Of a stretch of 64,000 nucleotides of DNA, positions 8,472 to 17,149 are shown piece after piece. This DNA comes from Streptomyces sp. NRRL B-3428 (GTDB lineage Bacteria; Actinomycetota; Actinomycetes; Streptomycetales; Streptomycetaceae). The notes beneath the pieces were generated by a model that was not told where the DNA came from, did not search any database, and worked only from the letters and a program-made list of their open reading frames with translations. The DNA lies in the NCBI GenBank assembly GCA_000721375.1, contig JOGW01000002.1, forward strand, positions 496,001 to 560,000. Direction: 5' to 3'. The first letter of the stretch is position 1. Every line of letters starts with the position of its first letter. The translations under genes were made by a program, and so were the position numbers.

Positions 8472-8543
8472 CGCAGTGACTCACTGGCTCACTGGCTCAC
8501 TGGCTCAGTGACTCAGTGGCTCAGTGGCTCAGTGGCTCACTAG
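8472..8543. repeat. Octamer tandem array, 9 units
   Basis: Nine consecutive 8-base units: the first four to five are mostly CTCACTGG, the rest mostly CTCAGTGG. Because CACTG and CAGTG are reverse complements, the two halves can fold on each other into an imperfect hairpin with 3-base internal loops. The array runs into the TAG stop of the lipoprotein gene at 8540, so it may act as its transcript end. It is much less GC-rich than its surroundings. Confidence 0.85.
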
Positions 8544-9736
8544 GTCAGCTCACGCCGCACGTAGTCCCGCCACTCGCGCGTGAACGCGTCGAGGTTCGTA
8601 CCGAGCACCCCGTCGAGCGCGTCCTCCACCGCACCCTCCCGCCTCTCATGCGCGCCGACCGCCTTGTAGAACGCGAGCAGCTTCTGGTCCCCCCAGCGCT
8701 CCGCGATCATCTTGCAGGCCAGCCAGCCGCCCTCGTACGCCTGCGCCAGGCGGGACGCGTTGCCCGCGAAGGCGAACTCGTCGTCGGCGGGCAGCGTGAC
8801 GGGCTGCTCGGAGCGGTCGAGTGCCCGGTCGAGTTCCGGGGCCGCCTGTTCGGCGGTGCGCCCCGAGCCCCGGTAGCCGAGCCAGTCCGCGAAGCCTTCG
8901 GAGAGCCACAGCGGGGTCGCGGGAGTGGTGTCGGCGCGGGTGGCGACATGCGTGGTCTCGTGTGTGAGCACGACCTGCTTGCCGAAGTCGCCGAGCACGT
9001 CGAAGGCCTCGGGATTGATGATGATCCGGTCCGCGGGCGCCTTGCCACTGTCGTTCCCGCCGGACTCACCGGTGGTGACGGCCGCGATGCCCTGATACCC
9101 GGAGGCCGGCGCCCCCAGCAGCGCCCCCATGCCATCGAGCGACTGCGGTACGAGGACGACTACACGGCCCGACCAGCCCTTGCCCCACACCTCCTGGACC
9201 GCGGGTACGGCCCGGTCCGCCAAGTCCGCGTATCCGCGCAGCTTCTCGGTGCTGCGCCCGACACCGAGGACGAGGCTGTGCTGCCCCTGGACGGCCTTCA
9301 CCTCGCCCTGTTCCCACAGCTGCTCGGCGCCCTTGCCCTGCGGCCGGTCGGAGGCGACCAGCCAGCTGCCGTCCTCGCTGCGCAGCTCGAGGGTGCGGTC
9401 GGCGGTGATCGGCGCCTGGTCGTAGCCGGTGATCCGGTAGCGCAGCCGCACGGTGGCGGTCGCTTCCCGGCCTGCCGACGTGAGGCGGGTGAGGTCGTAC
9501 TCCCAGGAACTGAGCGGCACTTGGGCCAGCGCGTCCAGCTCGTCGGCGTCTCCGTCGGCCTCGGTCGCCCCGAACGCGACGGCGTCCCGGGCGAGCACGG
9601 CCTCGGCCCTGCGCTGGAGCAGCTCCTCGACGGCCCGGCTGTCGACAGGTGCGCCGGACGCCCCGGCACACCCGGCCAGCGCGGCCCCGAGCACCAGGCC
9701 CGCGACCCCCGCCCTCACACGCCTTCGACCAGCCAC
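8540..9736 (-). CDS. Lipoprotein zinc metallopeptidase-like protein
   Basis: Exported lipoprotein of about 398 residues. After the basic GRRRVR stretch comes a hydrophobic segment and the lipobox LAGC near residue 22, so the mature protein is anchored outside the membrane. The C-terminal half has LTHETTHVATR, an HExxH zinc site, followed by WLSEGFADWLGY, which supplies the third (Glu) ligand as in gluzincin peptidases. The N-terminal half is a Ser/Arg-rich globular region without a family match. The GTG start at 9736 gives a normal signal peptide; a longer in-frame start at 9802 would spoil it. The stop overlaps an octamer repeat array. Substrate unknown. Confidence 0.8.
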   Translation of the reverse strand: MAGRRRVRAGVAGLVLGAALAGCAGASGAPVDSRAVEELLQRRAEAVLARDAVAFGATEADGDADELDALAQVPLSSWEYDLTRLTSAGREATATVRLRYRITGYDQAPITADRTLELRSEDGSWLVASDRPQGKGAEQLWEQGEVKAVQGQHSLVLGVGRSTEKLRGYADLADRAVPAVQEVWGKGWSGRVVVLVPQSLDGMGALLGAPASGYQGIAAVTTGESGGNDSGKAPADRIIINPEAFDVLGDFGKQVVLTHETTHVATRADTTPATPLWLSEGFADWLGYRGSGRTAEQAAPELDRALDRSEQPVTLPADDEFAFAGNASRLAQAYEGGWLACKMIAERWGDQKLLAFYKAVGAHERREGAVEDALDGVLGTNLDAFTREWRDYVRRELT

Positions 9737-9838
9737 GTTCTCGATCGTACGGGTGGTGCGGAGCTTTTCGTCACGGGTGAGGGCGCCTTCACCGGGCCGC
9801 ATCCCTCACCCACCCCACCCCGCACCGGACAGCGAACC

Positions 9839-10882
9839 TCACACCCGGGTAACCGAAGAAACCGGCATCATCCCCACAGGGTCATACCGAACCGGCGCCC
9901 CCGGATAGGGCGCGTGCACGACCTGACCGTTCCCCATGTACATCCCGATATGGCTGGCGTCATCCCGGTAGGCCACCAAGTCCCCCGGCTGCGCCTCCGC
10001 CAACGACACCTGCCGCCCCGCGTACCGCTGGGCCTGCGACGTCCGCGGCAACCCCACACCCGCCTGCGAGTACGCCCACTGCGTAAGCCCCGAACAGTCG
10101 AAGCCGTACGGCCCGTTGGCGCCCCACACGTACGGCCGCCCGACCGCCTGGCGGACCGCGGCGATCGCCGACGCGGCCCGGGCCGAGGCGGGCGCACCCG
10201 CGAGCGCGGGCATCTCGGCCCGCCCCGAGCGCGAGGCCCGGTCATAGGAGGCCCGTTCGGCCACGGGCAGGGAGTTGAGCAGCCGCCGCGCCTCGTGCAG
10301 CTTCTTCTCCACGATCCGCTTCTGCCGTGCCACCGTCTTGCGCGACTCCTCCAGTTCGACCAGCTTGCGCTGCGCGGAGTCCCGCTCCTGCGCCAGCCTG
10401 CGCTGGGCCTCCTGGAGATCCGCGAGCTCGCCCGCATGGCGCGAGCTGATCCGGTCGAGCGTGGCGGCCTTGTCCAGATACGTGTCCGGGTTCTCGGACA
10501 GCATCAGGGCCAGCGTCGGGTCGAGCCCGCCGGAGCGGTACTGGGCCCCGGCCAGCGAACCGAGCGCGCCCCGCATGGTGTTGATGCGCTCCTGCCCGCG
10601 GGCGACCCGGTCCTTGGCCCGGTCGACCTCGTCGCGTAGCTTCCCGGCCCGCTCGTCCGCCTGGTTGTACGACTCCGTGGCCCGCTCCGCCTGTGCGTAG
10701 AGACGGTCGACCTGGGCCCGGGTGGAACCCGCGGGCTCCCCCGGGTCGGCGCCGGCCGGTGCGGCGGTGAGCGCCGCCGCGGCCGTGGCCATGGCGGCGG
10801 ACAGAACGGTGACGCGAGCGCTCCGGTCGAAACGGCCGAAGAGCTCGGCACCGGACGGAGCGGAACGGCGATGGGACGCCAC
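9839..10882 (-). CDS. NlpC/P60 peptidoglycan endopeptidase, paralogue A
   Basis: Secreted C40-family peptidase that likely cuts peptidoglycan stem peptides. It has 347 residues: signal peptide (1-45), a long coiled-coil region (about 50-205), and a C-terminal NlpC/P60 domain. The catalytic cysteine is in FDCSGLTQWAYSQ and the histidine in DDASHIGMYMGNG, followed by VVHAPYPGAP. Start is GTG at 10882 with GGAGAG upstream; the initial VASHRR-type sequence is shared with paralogue B. The gene is one of two tandem relatives on the same strand, in the place of the RipD-like gene of the mycobacterial locus. A 9-bp hairpin sits in its leader. Confidence 0.92.
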   Translation of the reverse strand: MASHRRSAPSGAELFGRFDRSARVTVLSAAMATAAAALTAAPAGADPGEPAGSTRAQVDRLYAQAERATESYNQADERAGKLRDEVDRAKDRVARGQERINTMRGALGSLAGAQYRSGGLDPTLALMLSENPDTYLDKAATLDRISSRHAGELADLQEAQRRLAQERDSAQRKLVELEESRKTVARQKRIVEKKLHEARRLLNSLPVAERASYDRASRSGRAEMPALAGAPASARAASAIAAVRQAVGRPYVWGANGPYGFDCSGLTQWAYSQAGVGLPRTSQAQRYAGRQVSLAEAQPGDLVAYRDDASHIGMYMGNGQVVHAPYPGAPVRYDPVGMMPVSSVTRV

Positions 10883-10914
10883 GGGGAACGGCTCTCCTTC
10901 CTGCTGCCGCTGCC

Positions 10915-10938
10915 GCCCGCCTCACGTACGAGGCGGGC
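10915..10938 (-). promoter_or_regulatory. Leader hairpin before NlpC/P60 gene A
   Basis: GCCCGCCTC pairs with GAGGCGGGC around a 6-base loop, ending about 33 bases before the GTG start. It could attenuate the leader transcript or mask translation. The whole gap 10883-11365 is 483 bases. Besides this hairpin and the terminator of the upstream paralogue at 11208-11243, it shows no gene. I could not match the roughly 260-base leader to a known riboswitch. Confidence 0.45.
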
Positions 10939-11207
10939 TGCCGGAGATCAGCGGCAGTGCGGACGTCCGGCCGGCAGACTTCCGCGGCCTCCGGTCTGCC
11001 GTCCGCGGCGCGGTACGGCTCCCGGCGGGTTCCCGCTTCAACGGCCCCTGCCGAAACCGAGGTTCCGGCGCCCGTAAGGCCTCCGCAGGCGTCACATCCC
11101 GCCCGTCCGGCGGTAGGTCCGCCACGGCCCGGGCAGGGCCCGAGCGCGAGACGAACGACGCGGAAGCTATCACCGACCGCGACCGCCGCGGCGCCGCGCG
11201 CAACACG

Positions 11208-11243
11208 ACGCCCCGCCATCGACGCAGGTCGTTGGCGGGGCGT
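11208..11243 (-). terminator. Terminator of NlpC/P60 gene B
   Basis: ACGCCCCGCCA (11208-11218) pairs exactly with TGGCGGGGCGT (11233-11243), a GC-rich 11-bp stem about 120 bases after the stop of the gene ending at 11366. Confidence 0.75.
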
Positions 11244-11365
11244 GGGGTCAGCAGACTATGCGGGAATTCGCCCGTTCGGAGGTGGGGCATCCCCTGCTCG
11301 AACGAAGTTGAGAGCTTGGGGAAGAGTCAGCGCGTTTGGGCGCCCCCAGGAGAGGGCACGAGGCG

Positions 11366-12394
11366 TCAGATGCGGACGCCGAACTGGAACGGCATGTTGT
11401 TGATCGACTCGTAGCGCACCGAGGCACCGGGCTTCGGGGCGTGCAGGACCTGGCCGTTGCCGGCGTAGAAGCCGACGTGGTGCATGTCGCCGTAGAAGAT
11501 GACGAGGTCACCGACCTTGAGCGCGCTCTGCGAGTAGATGCGCGTACCGGCGTTGGCCTGCGCCTGCGAGGTCCGCGGTATCGCCACGTCGGCCTGGGCG
11601 AAGGCCCAGGAGGTCAGGCCCGAGCAGTCGAACGAGCCGGGGCCGGAGGCGCCGTAGACGTACGGCGCGCCTATCTTGCCCTGGGCGGCACTGAAGGCGG
11701 CGGCCGCACGGCCCGACGCGGACGCGGTGTTGCCGAGGTCGACCCGGTCGCCGGCGGCGCGGCTGGCGCGCAGGTCATCGGCGGCGAGCGCCGCGCGCTC
11801 CTTCGCGGTCAGGGTGTTGAGGAGCTTCTGCGCCTCGCCGAGCTTGCCCTGGACTTCCTTCTTCTTCTTGCCGAGCTCCTCGCGGGTCTCCTCGAGGTCG
11901 TTCAGCTTCGTCGTGGCTTCCTTGCGCTGCTGCGCCAGCGTCCGCTGCTTCTCCTGGATCTGCTCCAGGGAGTCGGCCTGCTTGGCGGTCAGCTGGTCGA
12001 GCGTGGAGGCCTTGTCCAGATACGTGTCCGGGTCCGACGAGAGGAAGAGCTGGACCGTCGGGTCGATGCCGCCGCTGCGGTACTGGGCGCTGGCGAGCGA
12101 ACCGAGGCTGTCACGCAGCTCGTTGAGCTCGTCCTGGCCGCGGGCGACCTTGTCCTGGAGCTCGTCGATGTCGTCCTGGAGCTTCTTCTGCGACTCCTTG
12201 GCACCGTTGTACTTCTCGGTGGCCTTCTCGGCCTCCTCGTACAACTTGTCGACCTTCGCCTTGACTTCGCTCTTGGTGGGCTTCTCGTCGGCCTGGGCGG
12301 CCTGGGAGGTGAGCGCCACGGCGGCGGCTGCGGTCGCGGTGAGCACGGTCACACGGGTGCGGCTCGGCTGCTTGGGTCGACGGTGGGACGCCAC
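11366..12394 (-). CDS. NlpC/P60 peptidoglycan endopeptidase, paralogue B
   Basis: Second secreted C40 peptidase, 342 residues, with the same plan as paralogue A: signal peptide ending near SQAAQA, a lysine/glutamate-rich coiled coil (about 40-210), then the catalytic domain with FDCSGLTSWAF (Cys) and GDMHHVGFYAGNG (His), and VLHAPKPGA. The GTG start at 12394 is set by AAGGAG 9 bases upstream and by the shared VASHRR beginning. The coil is more Lys/Glu-rich and the catalytic domain clearly diverged, so this is an old duplication. It has its own terminator and a long, comparatively AT-rich leader, so the two genes are probably expressed separately. Confidence 0.92.
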   Translation of the reverse strand: MASHRRPKQPSRTRVTVLTATAAAAVALTSQAAQADEKPTKSEVKAKVDKLYEEAEKATEKYNGAKESQKKLQDDIDELQDKVARGQDELNELRDSLGSLASAQYRSGGIDPTVQLFLSSDPDTYLDKASTLDQLTAKQADSLEQIQEKQRTLAQQRKEATTKLNDLEETREELGKKKKEVQGKLGEAQKLLNTLTAKERAALAADDLRASRAAGDRVDLGNTASASGRAAAAFSAAQGKIGAPYVYGASGPGSFDCSGLTSWAFAQADVAIPRTSQAQANAGTRIYSQSALKVGDLVIFYGDMHHVGFYAGNGQVLHAPKPGASVRYESINNMPFQFGVRI

Positions 12395-12705
12395 GAAGGC
12401 GGGCTCCTTCTCCTCAAGCCGCCTACCGAACGAACCGGTGGGCGGTGAACCTGCCGTCACCCCTTATGGGTGATCAACCGTGCGAAGGTTCGAGCGTGAC
12501 CTTAGTGACCTTCCTGTGATCAGTTCAAATCCGTACGAGCAAAAAATCGCCCGCGACAGGTTTTCTTTACCGAGAACCCACGTGCAGTGATGAGGGATTG
12601 ACGCTACGTCGCGTGAAGGTCTCACTAATTCGGGCATCTCGCCCATGAGTTGACGCAACGGGAATGAGTGGCTGAAGCCACACGTAGCGGAATCTCAGTA
12701 ATTGC
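12395..12705 (-). promoter_or_regulatory. Long leader and promoter region, possible riboswitch remnant
   Basis: Gap of 311 bases upstream of NlpC/P60 gene B. It is more AT-rich than its neighbours and includes a T-rich run (TTTTTT at 12541-12546 on this strand). The last part, GTAGGCGGCTTGAGGAG before the start codon, resembles the 3' tail of ydaO (cyclic di-AMP) leaders that often precede such genes in Streptomyces. The conserved core of that motif was not found, so the identification is weak. Confidence 0.25.
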
Positions 12706-14052
12706 TCAGCGCGACAGACGCTTCAGGAGCATCACGGAGGGCACCGGACGCGCCCCGGCCTTCGCCACCCCGTCGGCGACCTCACGGTCGGTCGAGACGA
12801 CCGTCACGGGCCGTCCAGAGGGCTCCGCGCGCACCAGCTGACGGATCAGCTCGTCCGCCGTCACACCGGGCTTGGAGAACAGCACACGCACACCGCGCGG
12901 CGGCGCGAGCAGTACGGGCGCGGCCAGTTCGGCCCCGTCGAAGACACAGGTGACCTCGGCGCCGGTCTGTGCCGCGAGCGCGGACAGGCCGCCGAGCAGC
13001 CGCAGCCGCTGCTTCTCGAGCGGCATGGTCGGATAGCCGGTCTTCGTCACGTTGTAGCCGTCGACCACCAGATGCGCCTGCGGCAGCGCGAGCAGCTGGT
13101 CGAGGATCGCCGGGTCGGCCTCGGACAGGGCGCGCGCGGCGATGTCCTTGGGCGACATCCGGCCCGGCTCGACCGCGTCCACCGTCTCCGCGGGGCGTAC
13201 GTCCACGGGCGGCAGCGCGAGTTCACGCCGGAGCCCCTGGGCCGATTCGAGGAGCGTGTCGAGCAGCAGTCGCACCCGCATGTCCTCGATGGACCGGCCC
13301 TCGCGTACGGCCTTGCGGCTGGCCTCGAGCGAAGACTCGGCCTCCGCGAGCCGCGACTTGAGCCGCCGCGCCTCGCTCTCCGCGGAGGACTGCGCGGCAT
13401 GCGCCTCGGAGAGCTGTGCCTCGCTCTCGGCGGACGCCTTGCGCAGCGCCGCCTCGCCCCGCTTGACGTCGCTCAGAGCGCTGCGCAGCTTGCGGTGAAG
13501 CGATTCGGCTTCCTTCTTCGCCGACTCCAGCTCCGTGCGCAGCCGTTCGGTCTCGGCCTTGGTGTGCTCCTGCGCCCCGGCGAGCTCCGTGCGCAGCCGC
13601 TCCAGCTCGGCCCTGGTCTCCTCGTCGGCCCGCTCGGACTCGGCGCGCTGCGCCTCCTCGCCTGCGGCGGTGACCAGCTTGACCCAGCCGACGGGACGCA
13701 GGACATAGGCCGCGGCCGCCACATCGAGCGGGTCCGCGGCCGGCGGCGGCGCCCCCGCGTCGAGGGCACCGGCGAGCTCGGGCTGCGCCTCTCTGAACCG
13801 TTCGCCGATGCGCTGGCGGAACAGCGCGTCCGACTCCAGGGCGTGGGCCATCGCATTGCCCGCGAACTTCAGCCGCCGCGAGGGCGTGAACCGCGCGTAC
13901 TGCCGCAGCTGTGCGGGCAGTTCGGTCATCGTGAGGGCGCCGAAACCGTCCGAGGTCAGTGCGATGACCCTGCGCCGCACGCCTTCGGGCAGCGGGCGGT
14001 CGAGCACCTCGGCGGCGCCGTCGCCCGGCTCCCCGCCCTGGTTCTCCACCAT
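12706..14052 (-). CDS. NYN (PIN-like) domain RNA-binding/nuclease protein
   Basis: Protein of 448 residues. An N-terminal domain (about 1-110, VRRRVIALTSDGFGAL onward) is followed by a long Glu/Arg-rich coiled coil (about 140-270) and a C-terminal NYN/YacP-like domain (about 320-448). The NYN domain begins VVDGYNVTKTGYP and has the further acidic residues expected of a PIN-like metal-dependent nuclease (FDGAEL, STDREVADG). RNA cleavage is the family expectation but the target is unknown. A zinc-ribbon protein gene lies 33 bases upstream on the same strand, probably in one operon. Confidence 0.85.
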   Translation of the reverse strand: MVENQGGEPGDGAAEVLDRPLPEGVRRRVIALTSDGFGALTMTELPAQLRQYARFTPSRRLKFAGNAMAHALESDALFRQRIGERFREAQPELAGALDAGAPPPAADPLDVAAAAYVLRPVGWVKLVTAAGEEAQRAESERADEETRAELERLRTELAGAQEHTKAETERLRTELESAKKEAESLHRKLRSALSDVKRGEAALRKASAESEAQLSEAHAAQSSAESEARRLKSRLAEAESSLEASRKAVREGRSIEDMRVRLLLDTLLESAQGLRRELALPPVDVRPAETVDAVEPGRMSPKDIAARALSEADPAILDQLLALPQAHLVVDGYNVTKTGYPTMPLEKQRLRLLGGLSALAAQTGAEVTCVFDGAELAAPVLLAPPRGVRVLFSKPGVTADELIRQLVRAEPSGRPVTVVSTDREVADGVAKAGARPVPSVMLLKRLSR

Positions 14053-14085
14053 CCGTCACCCCAATTTCCGAGGGGGCGGAACTCC

Positions 14086-14325
14086 TCAGGAGCCCGCGCC
14101 CGGCCTGTCCACCAGTTCGACCTGGTCCTGCGCGTTGCACCAGCGGCAGCGCACCGACTCGATGGTCTCACTGACCACCTCGCGCTCCTCCACCTTCGGC
14201 TCACCGGCCAGGTCGAGATGGATGTATTCCACGACCTTCGAGGAACGCGTCACGTCGAAGCGCGTCAGATTGCCGCAGAGCGTGCAGCGCCAGCGGGTCT
14301 CGGCGGTCGGCAGGGGAACCGTCAT
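14086..14325 (-). CDS. Small zinc-ribbon protein
   Basis: 79-residue protein with two CxxC pairs, CTLC near residue 14 and CRWC near residue 60, that should bind one zinc in a ribbon fold. The middle segment is acidic (EPKVEEREVV). Start ATG at 14325 is chosen because the upstream in-frame sequence is arginine/proline-rich and atypical. It lies directly before the NYN protein gene, so a role with RNA or in a nucleoprotein is possible but not shown. Function unknown. Confidence 0.75.
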   Translation of the reverse strand: MTVPLPTAETRWRCTLCGNLTRFDVTRSSKVVEYIHLDLAGEPKVEEREVVSETIESVRCRWCNAQDQVELVDRPGAGS

Positions 14326-14483
14326 GGTGGCGGGACGCCTTTCAGGTGGCATTCGCATCGGATCCGCATCAGCGCATCGGATCGCACTCCCCGTAACCCT
14401 ACGGCCTGGCGGCGTGCCCCGAGGACGCGCCCGGGACGGCGGGCGGTCTATGCACATCAGTCCAGTTCCGTCAGGATCTGTGC

Positions 14484-15248
14484 ATGATCACCAAGCCGGG
14501 ACCACTCGTCCAGCATCTACGGACCTCGGCCGCGCGGGTCCTCACAGGCCACGGCCCGGTGGTCACCTACGGCGTGATCGTCCTGTGCAGCGCGGTGTTC
14601 GTCCTGTCCCCCGCGGCCAGCCTCAACCCGGCGTACGGCACCGGCGACGCGCTGCTCGCCGCGCAGCGCGCCTTCTTCGCACGCTGGGGCGTGATTCCGG
14701 CCGAACTGCTCAGCGGCTCACCACGGGCCGCGATCACGCCGGTGACGGCACTCTTCGTCCACGGCAGCTGGCTGCATCTGCTGGGCAACATGCTTTTCCT
14801 GTACGTCTTCGGCGGCATGGTCGAGGAGCGGCTCGGACATCTGCAGTTCGCCCTCTTCTACCTGGGCTGCGGCGCCCTCGCCCTCTTCGCGTACGCACTC
14901 GCCAACGCGGGCTCCACCCAGACCCTGGTCGGGGCGTCAGGGGCGATCTCGGCGGTACTCGGCGCGTTCCTGAAGCTGTTCCCCAAGGCCCGGGTCACCA
15001 GCCTGCTCCCGTTCCTGTTCTTCCTGCCGCTGCGCTTCCCGGCCTGGATCGTGCTCCCCTTCTGGGTGACGCTGCAGTGGCTGGCCGCACAGCGCGAAGA
15101 GAACGGTCCGGGGGTCGCATATCTCGCCCACCTGGTGGGCTTCTCCCTCGGGTTCCTCTACGCGTGGGGCCGCTATGCGCGTACGTCTAAAGTGAGGGTG
15201 CCCGCCGGGCACAGGGCGCCGGCCACCGAGGGAGACAGTCAGCCGTGA
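14484..15248 (+). CDS. Rhomboid-family intramembrane serine protease
   Basis: 254-residue membrane protein with six to seven hydrophobic segments. Catalytic serine is in GASGA (about residue 151) and catalytic histidine in YLAHLVGF (about residue 216). The L1-loop region carries the typical HGSWLHLLGNM. It would cleave single-pass membrane proteins within or near the bilayer. The downstream Lrp-like gene starts inside its stop codon (GTGA), so the two are translationally coupled, an unusual pairing whose meaning is unclear. It is divergent from the zinc-ribbon/NYN operon. Confidence 0.92.
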   Translation: MITKPGPLVQHLRTSAARVLTGHGPVVTYGVIVLCSAVFVLSPAASLNPAYGTGDALLAAQRAFFARWGVIPAELLSGSPRAAITPVTALFVHGSWLHLLGNMLFLYVFGGMVEERLGHLQFALFYLGCGALALFAYALANAGSTQTLVGASGAISAVLGAFLKLFPKARVTSLLPFLFFLPLRFPAWIVLPFWVTLQWLAAQREENGPGVAYLAHLVGFSLGFLYAWGRYARTSKVRVPAGHRAPATEGDSQP

Positions 15249-15526
15249 TCACCGCGATCGTGCTCATCAAGACCAGCGTGGACCGGATCCCGGAGATCGC
15301 CGAGTCCATCGCCGCCCTCGACAGCGTCAGCGAGGTGTTCTCGGTGACGGGGACGTACGACCTGATCGCGATGGTCCGTGTCCACCAGCACGAGAACCTC
15401 GCGGACGTCATCCCCGGCAAGATCAGCAAGATCCCGGGCGTCGAGGCGACGGACACGCACGTGGCGTTCCGTACGTACTCGCAGCACGACCTCGAGGCGG
15501 CCTTCGCGATCGGCCTCGACAACTAG
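15245..15526 (+). CDS. Stand-alone Lrp/AsnC ligand-binding domain
   Basis: 93-residue protein consisting only of the RAM/Lrp C-terminal domain, with no DNA-binding helix. It has the pattern beta-strand (TAIVLIKT), helix, then VFSVTGTYDLIAMVRV, where the glycine-rich turn makes the amino-acid-binding dimer interface. Such proteins form rings that bind amino acids and may act by pairing with full Lrp regulators. The GTG start overlaps the rhomboid stop by 4 bases. Partner and ligand are unknown. Confidence 0.88.
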   Translation: MITAIVLIKTSVDRIPEIAESIAALDSVSEVFSVTGTYDLIAMVRVHQHENLADVIPGKISKIPGVEATDTHVAFRTYSQHDLEAAFAIGLDN

Positions 15527-15537
15527 GTTCGGCGCCG

Positions 15538-15560
15538 GGTGCGGGCCCGCGGCCCGCACC
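15538..15560. terminator. Bidirectional terminator, 10-bp stem
   Basis: GGTGCGGGCC (15538-15547) and GGCCCGCACC (15551-15560) pair exactly around CGC, between the convergent genes ending at 15526 and 15572. Confidence 0.82.
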
Positions 15561-15571
15561 ACCGGTCGCCG

Positions 15572-16948
15572 TCAGGCCGAGGTGTCCGGCACGCAACGCC
15601 CGTCCTCGGTGCGGTAGTTCCAGCGCGCACCGTCGCGGACCAGCTCGCCGACGGCGCGGACGAAACGCTCCACGTGCTCGTCGGGCGTACCCGCGCCGAA
15701 GCTCACCCGGATCGCGTTGAGCGACTTCTCGCCGGGCGCCGCCTCGGGCGCCCCGCACTCCCCCTGCTCCTGCGGGTCACTGCCGAGCAGGGTGCGCACC
15801 AGCGGGTGGGCGCAGAACAGGCCGTCGCGTACGCCGATGCCGTACTCGGCGGAGAGCGCGGCGGCGAAGTGCGAGCTGTTCCAGCCCTCGACGACGAACG
15901 AGATCACGCCCACGCGCGGGGCGTCGTCGCCGAACAGCGAGAGCACCTTCACCTCGGGCACCTCGGCAAGTCCCGTACGCACCCGCGCGATCAGCTCCTG
16001 CTCACGCGCGACCAGGCTGTCGAACCCGGCCTCGGTGAGCGCCTTGCACGCGGAGGCGATGGAGTAGGCGCCGATGACGTTCGGCGAACCGGCCTCGTGC
16101 CGCGCCGCGGTGGTGTGCCACTCGACGTCCACACCGCCGTCGGTACGCCGTGCGACAGCCTTGGAGGCGCCACCACCGGCCAGGTACGGCTCGGCCTCCT
16201 GCAGCCAGTCGGCGCGCCCGGCGAGGACACCGGAGCCGAAGGGCGCGTACAGCTTGTGCCCCGAGAAGGCCACCCAGTCGACGTCCAACTCCTGGACGGA
16301 GACGGGGTGATGGGGCGCGAGCTGGGCGGCGTCGAGCACGATACGGGCACCGTGCGCGTGAGCGGCCGCCGCCAGCTCGCGCACCGGCCAGAGCTCGCCG
16401 GTGACGTTGGAGGCTCCGGTGACACAGACCAGAGCGGGACCGTAGGGGTCGCGGTCGGCGAGGGCCCGCTCCAGGGTCTGGACGGCCTCTCCCGGCGTAC
16501 GCGGGGCGTTGAGGTAGGTGACACGGGCGTCGCGCCAGGGCAGCAGCGACGCGTGGTGCTCGGTCTCGAAGACGAACACCTGGCAGTCGGCGGGCAGCGT
16601 CTGCGCGAGCAGGTTGAGCGAGTCGGTGGTCGACCGCGTGAAGATCACCTGGTCGCCGGCGCGGCAGTCGAGGAACTCCTCGACCGTCCGGCGCGCGTTC
16701 TCGAACAGGTCGGTGGACAGCTGCGAGAGGTACCCGGCCCCGCGGTGCACGCTGCCGTAGTACGGCGCGTAGGCGGCCACGTCGTCCCAGACCCGCTGCA
16801 GGGCGGGGGCGCTGGCGGCGTAGTCGAGAGCGGCGTAGGTGACTTCACCGCCGGTGACGAGCGGGACGCGGACATCGCGGCCGAGCACCTGGAGCGGTTC
16901 GGTACAGACGGCGGCTTCGGCGGTTTCGGCAACGACGGAAACAGACAT
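15572..16948 (-). CDS. Class V aminotransferase / cysteine-desulfurase-like enzyme under SAM-IV control
   Basis: PLP enzyme of 458 residues. The phosphate-binding region is TRSTTDSLN, the aspartate is in VLDAAQLAPHHP and the PLP lysine in FSGHKLYAPFGSG. Most of the chain resembles cysteine desulfurase/selenocysteine lyase proteins, but the mobile Cys loop of classical IscS/NifS is not obvious, so sulfur removal from cysteine is not certain. The ATG at 16948 has GGGAG 6 bases upstream. A SAM-IV riboswitch in the 5' leader, with no other gene between, is strong evidence for a role in sulfur amino-acid or methyl-group metabolism, repressed when S-adenosylmethionine is high. Confidence 0.82.
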   Translation of the reverse strand: MSVSVVAETAEAAVCTEPLQVLGRDVRVPLVTGGEVTYAALDYAASAPALQRVWDDVAAYAPYYGSVHRGAGYLSQLSTDLFENARRTVEEFLDCRAGDQVIFTRSTTDSLNLLAQTLPADCQVFVFETEHHASLLPWRDARVTYLNAPRTPGEAVQTLERALADRDPYGPALVCVTGASNVTGELWPVRELAAAAHAHGARIVLDAAQLAPHHPVSVQELDVDWVAFSGHKLYAPFGSGVLAGRADWLQEAEPYLAGGGASKAVARRTDGGVDVEWHTTAARHEAGSPNVIGAYSIASACKALTEAGFDSLVAREQELIARVRTGLAEVPEVKVLSLFGDDAPRVGVISFVVEGWNSSHFAAALSAEYGIGVRDGLFCAHPLVRTLLGSDPQEQGECGAPEAAPGEKSLNAIRVSFGAGTPDEHVERFVRAVGELVRDGARWNYRTEDGRCVPDTSA

Positions 16949-17099
16949 GGCGAACTCCCGTGGCAGGCATGCGGATTCATCGCGCCGGGCCCGGATACGG
17001 GTGCACGACGGCGCAGATGACGAAGTCGAAAAGTGGTGCGCGGAAAGGGGGCGGATTCGCCCTATCGCATTCGCTTGCTCACGAGACTGCTCCCTTGAG

Positions 17100-17128
17100 G
17101 ACCAGGACCCCAGGGTGTGCAGGGGTCC
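17100..17128 (-). promoter_or_regulatory. SAM-IV expression platform
   Basis: On the transcript, CCTGGTC (17106-17100) is complementary to GACCAGG (17164-17158), the 3' strand of the aptamer's closing helix. It overlaps the GGACCCC/GGGGTCC hairpin (17128-17122 with 17111-17105). Ligand-bound and free forms therefore exclude each other. Which state stops expression is inference. The remainder of 16949-17099 shows nothing else. Confidence 0.55.
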
Positions 17129-17149
17129 GCGCTTGCCACAGACCTTGTT

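Noticed and set aside
8472..8543. Possible CRISPR array
   Set aside because: Units are 8 bases with no spacers and no cas genes nearby; it is a simple tandem repeat.
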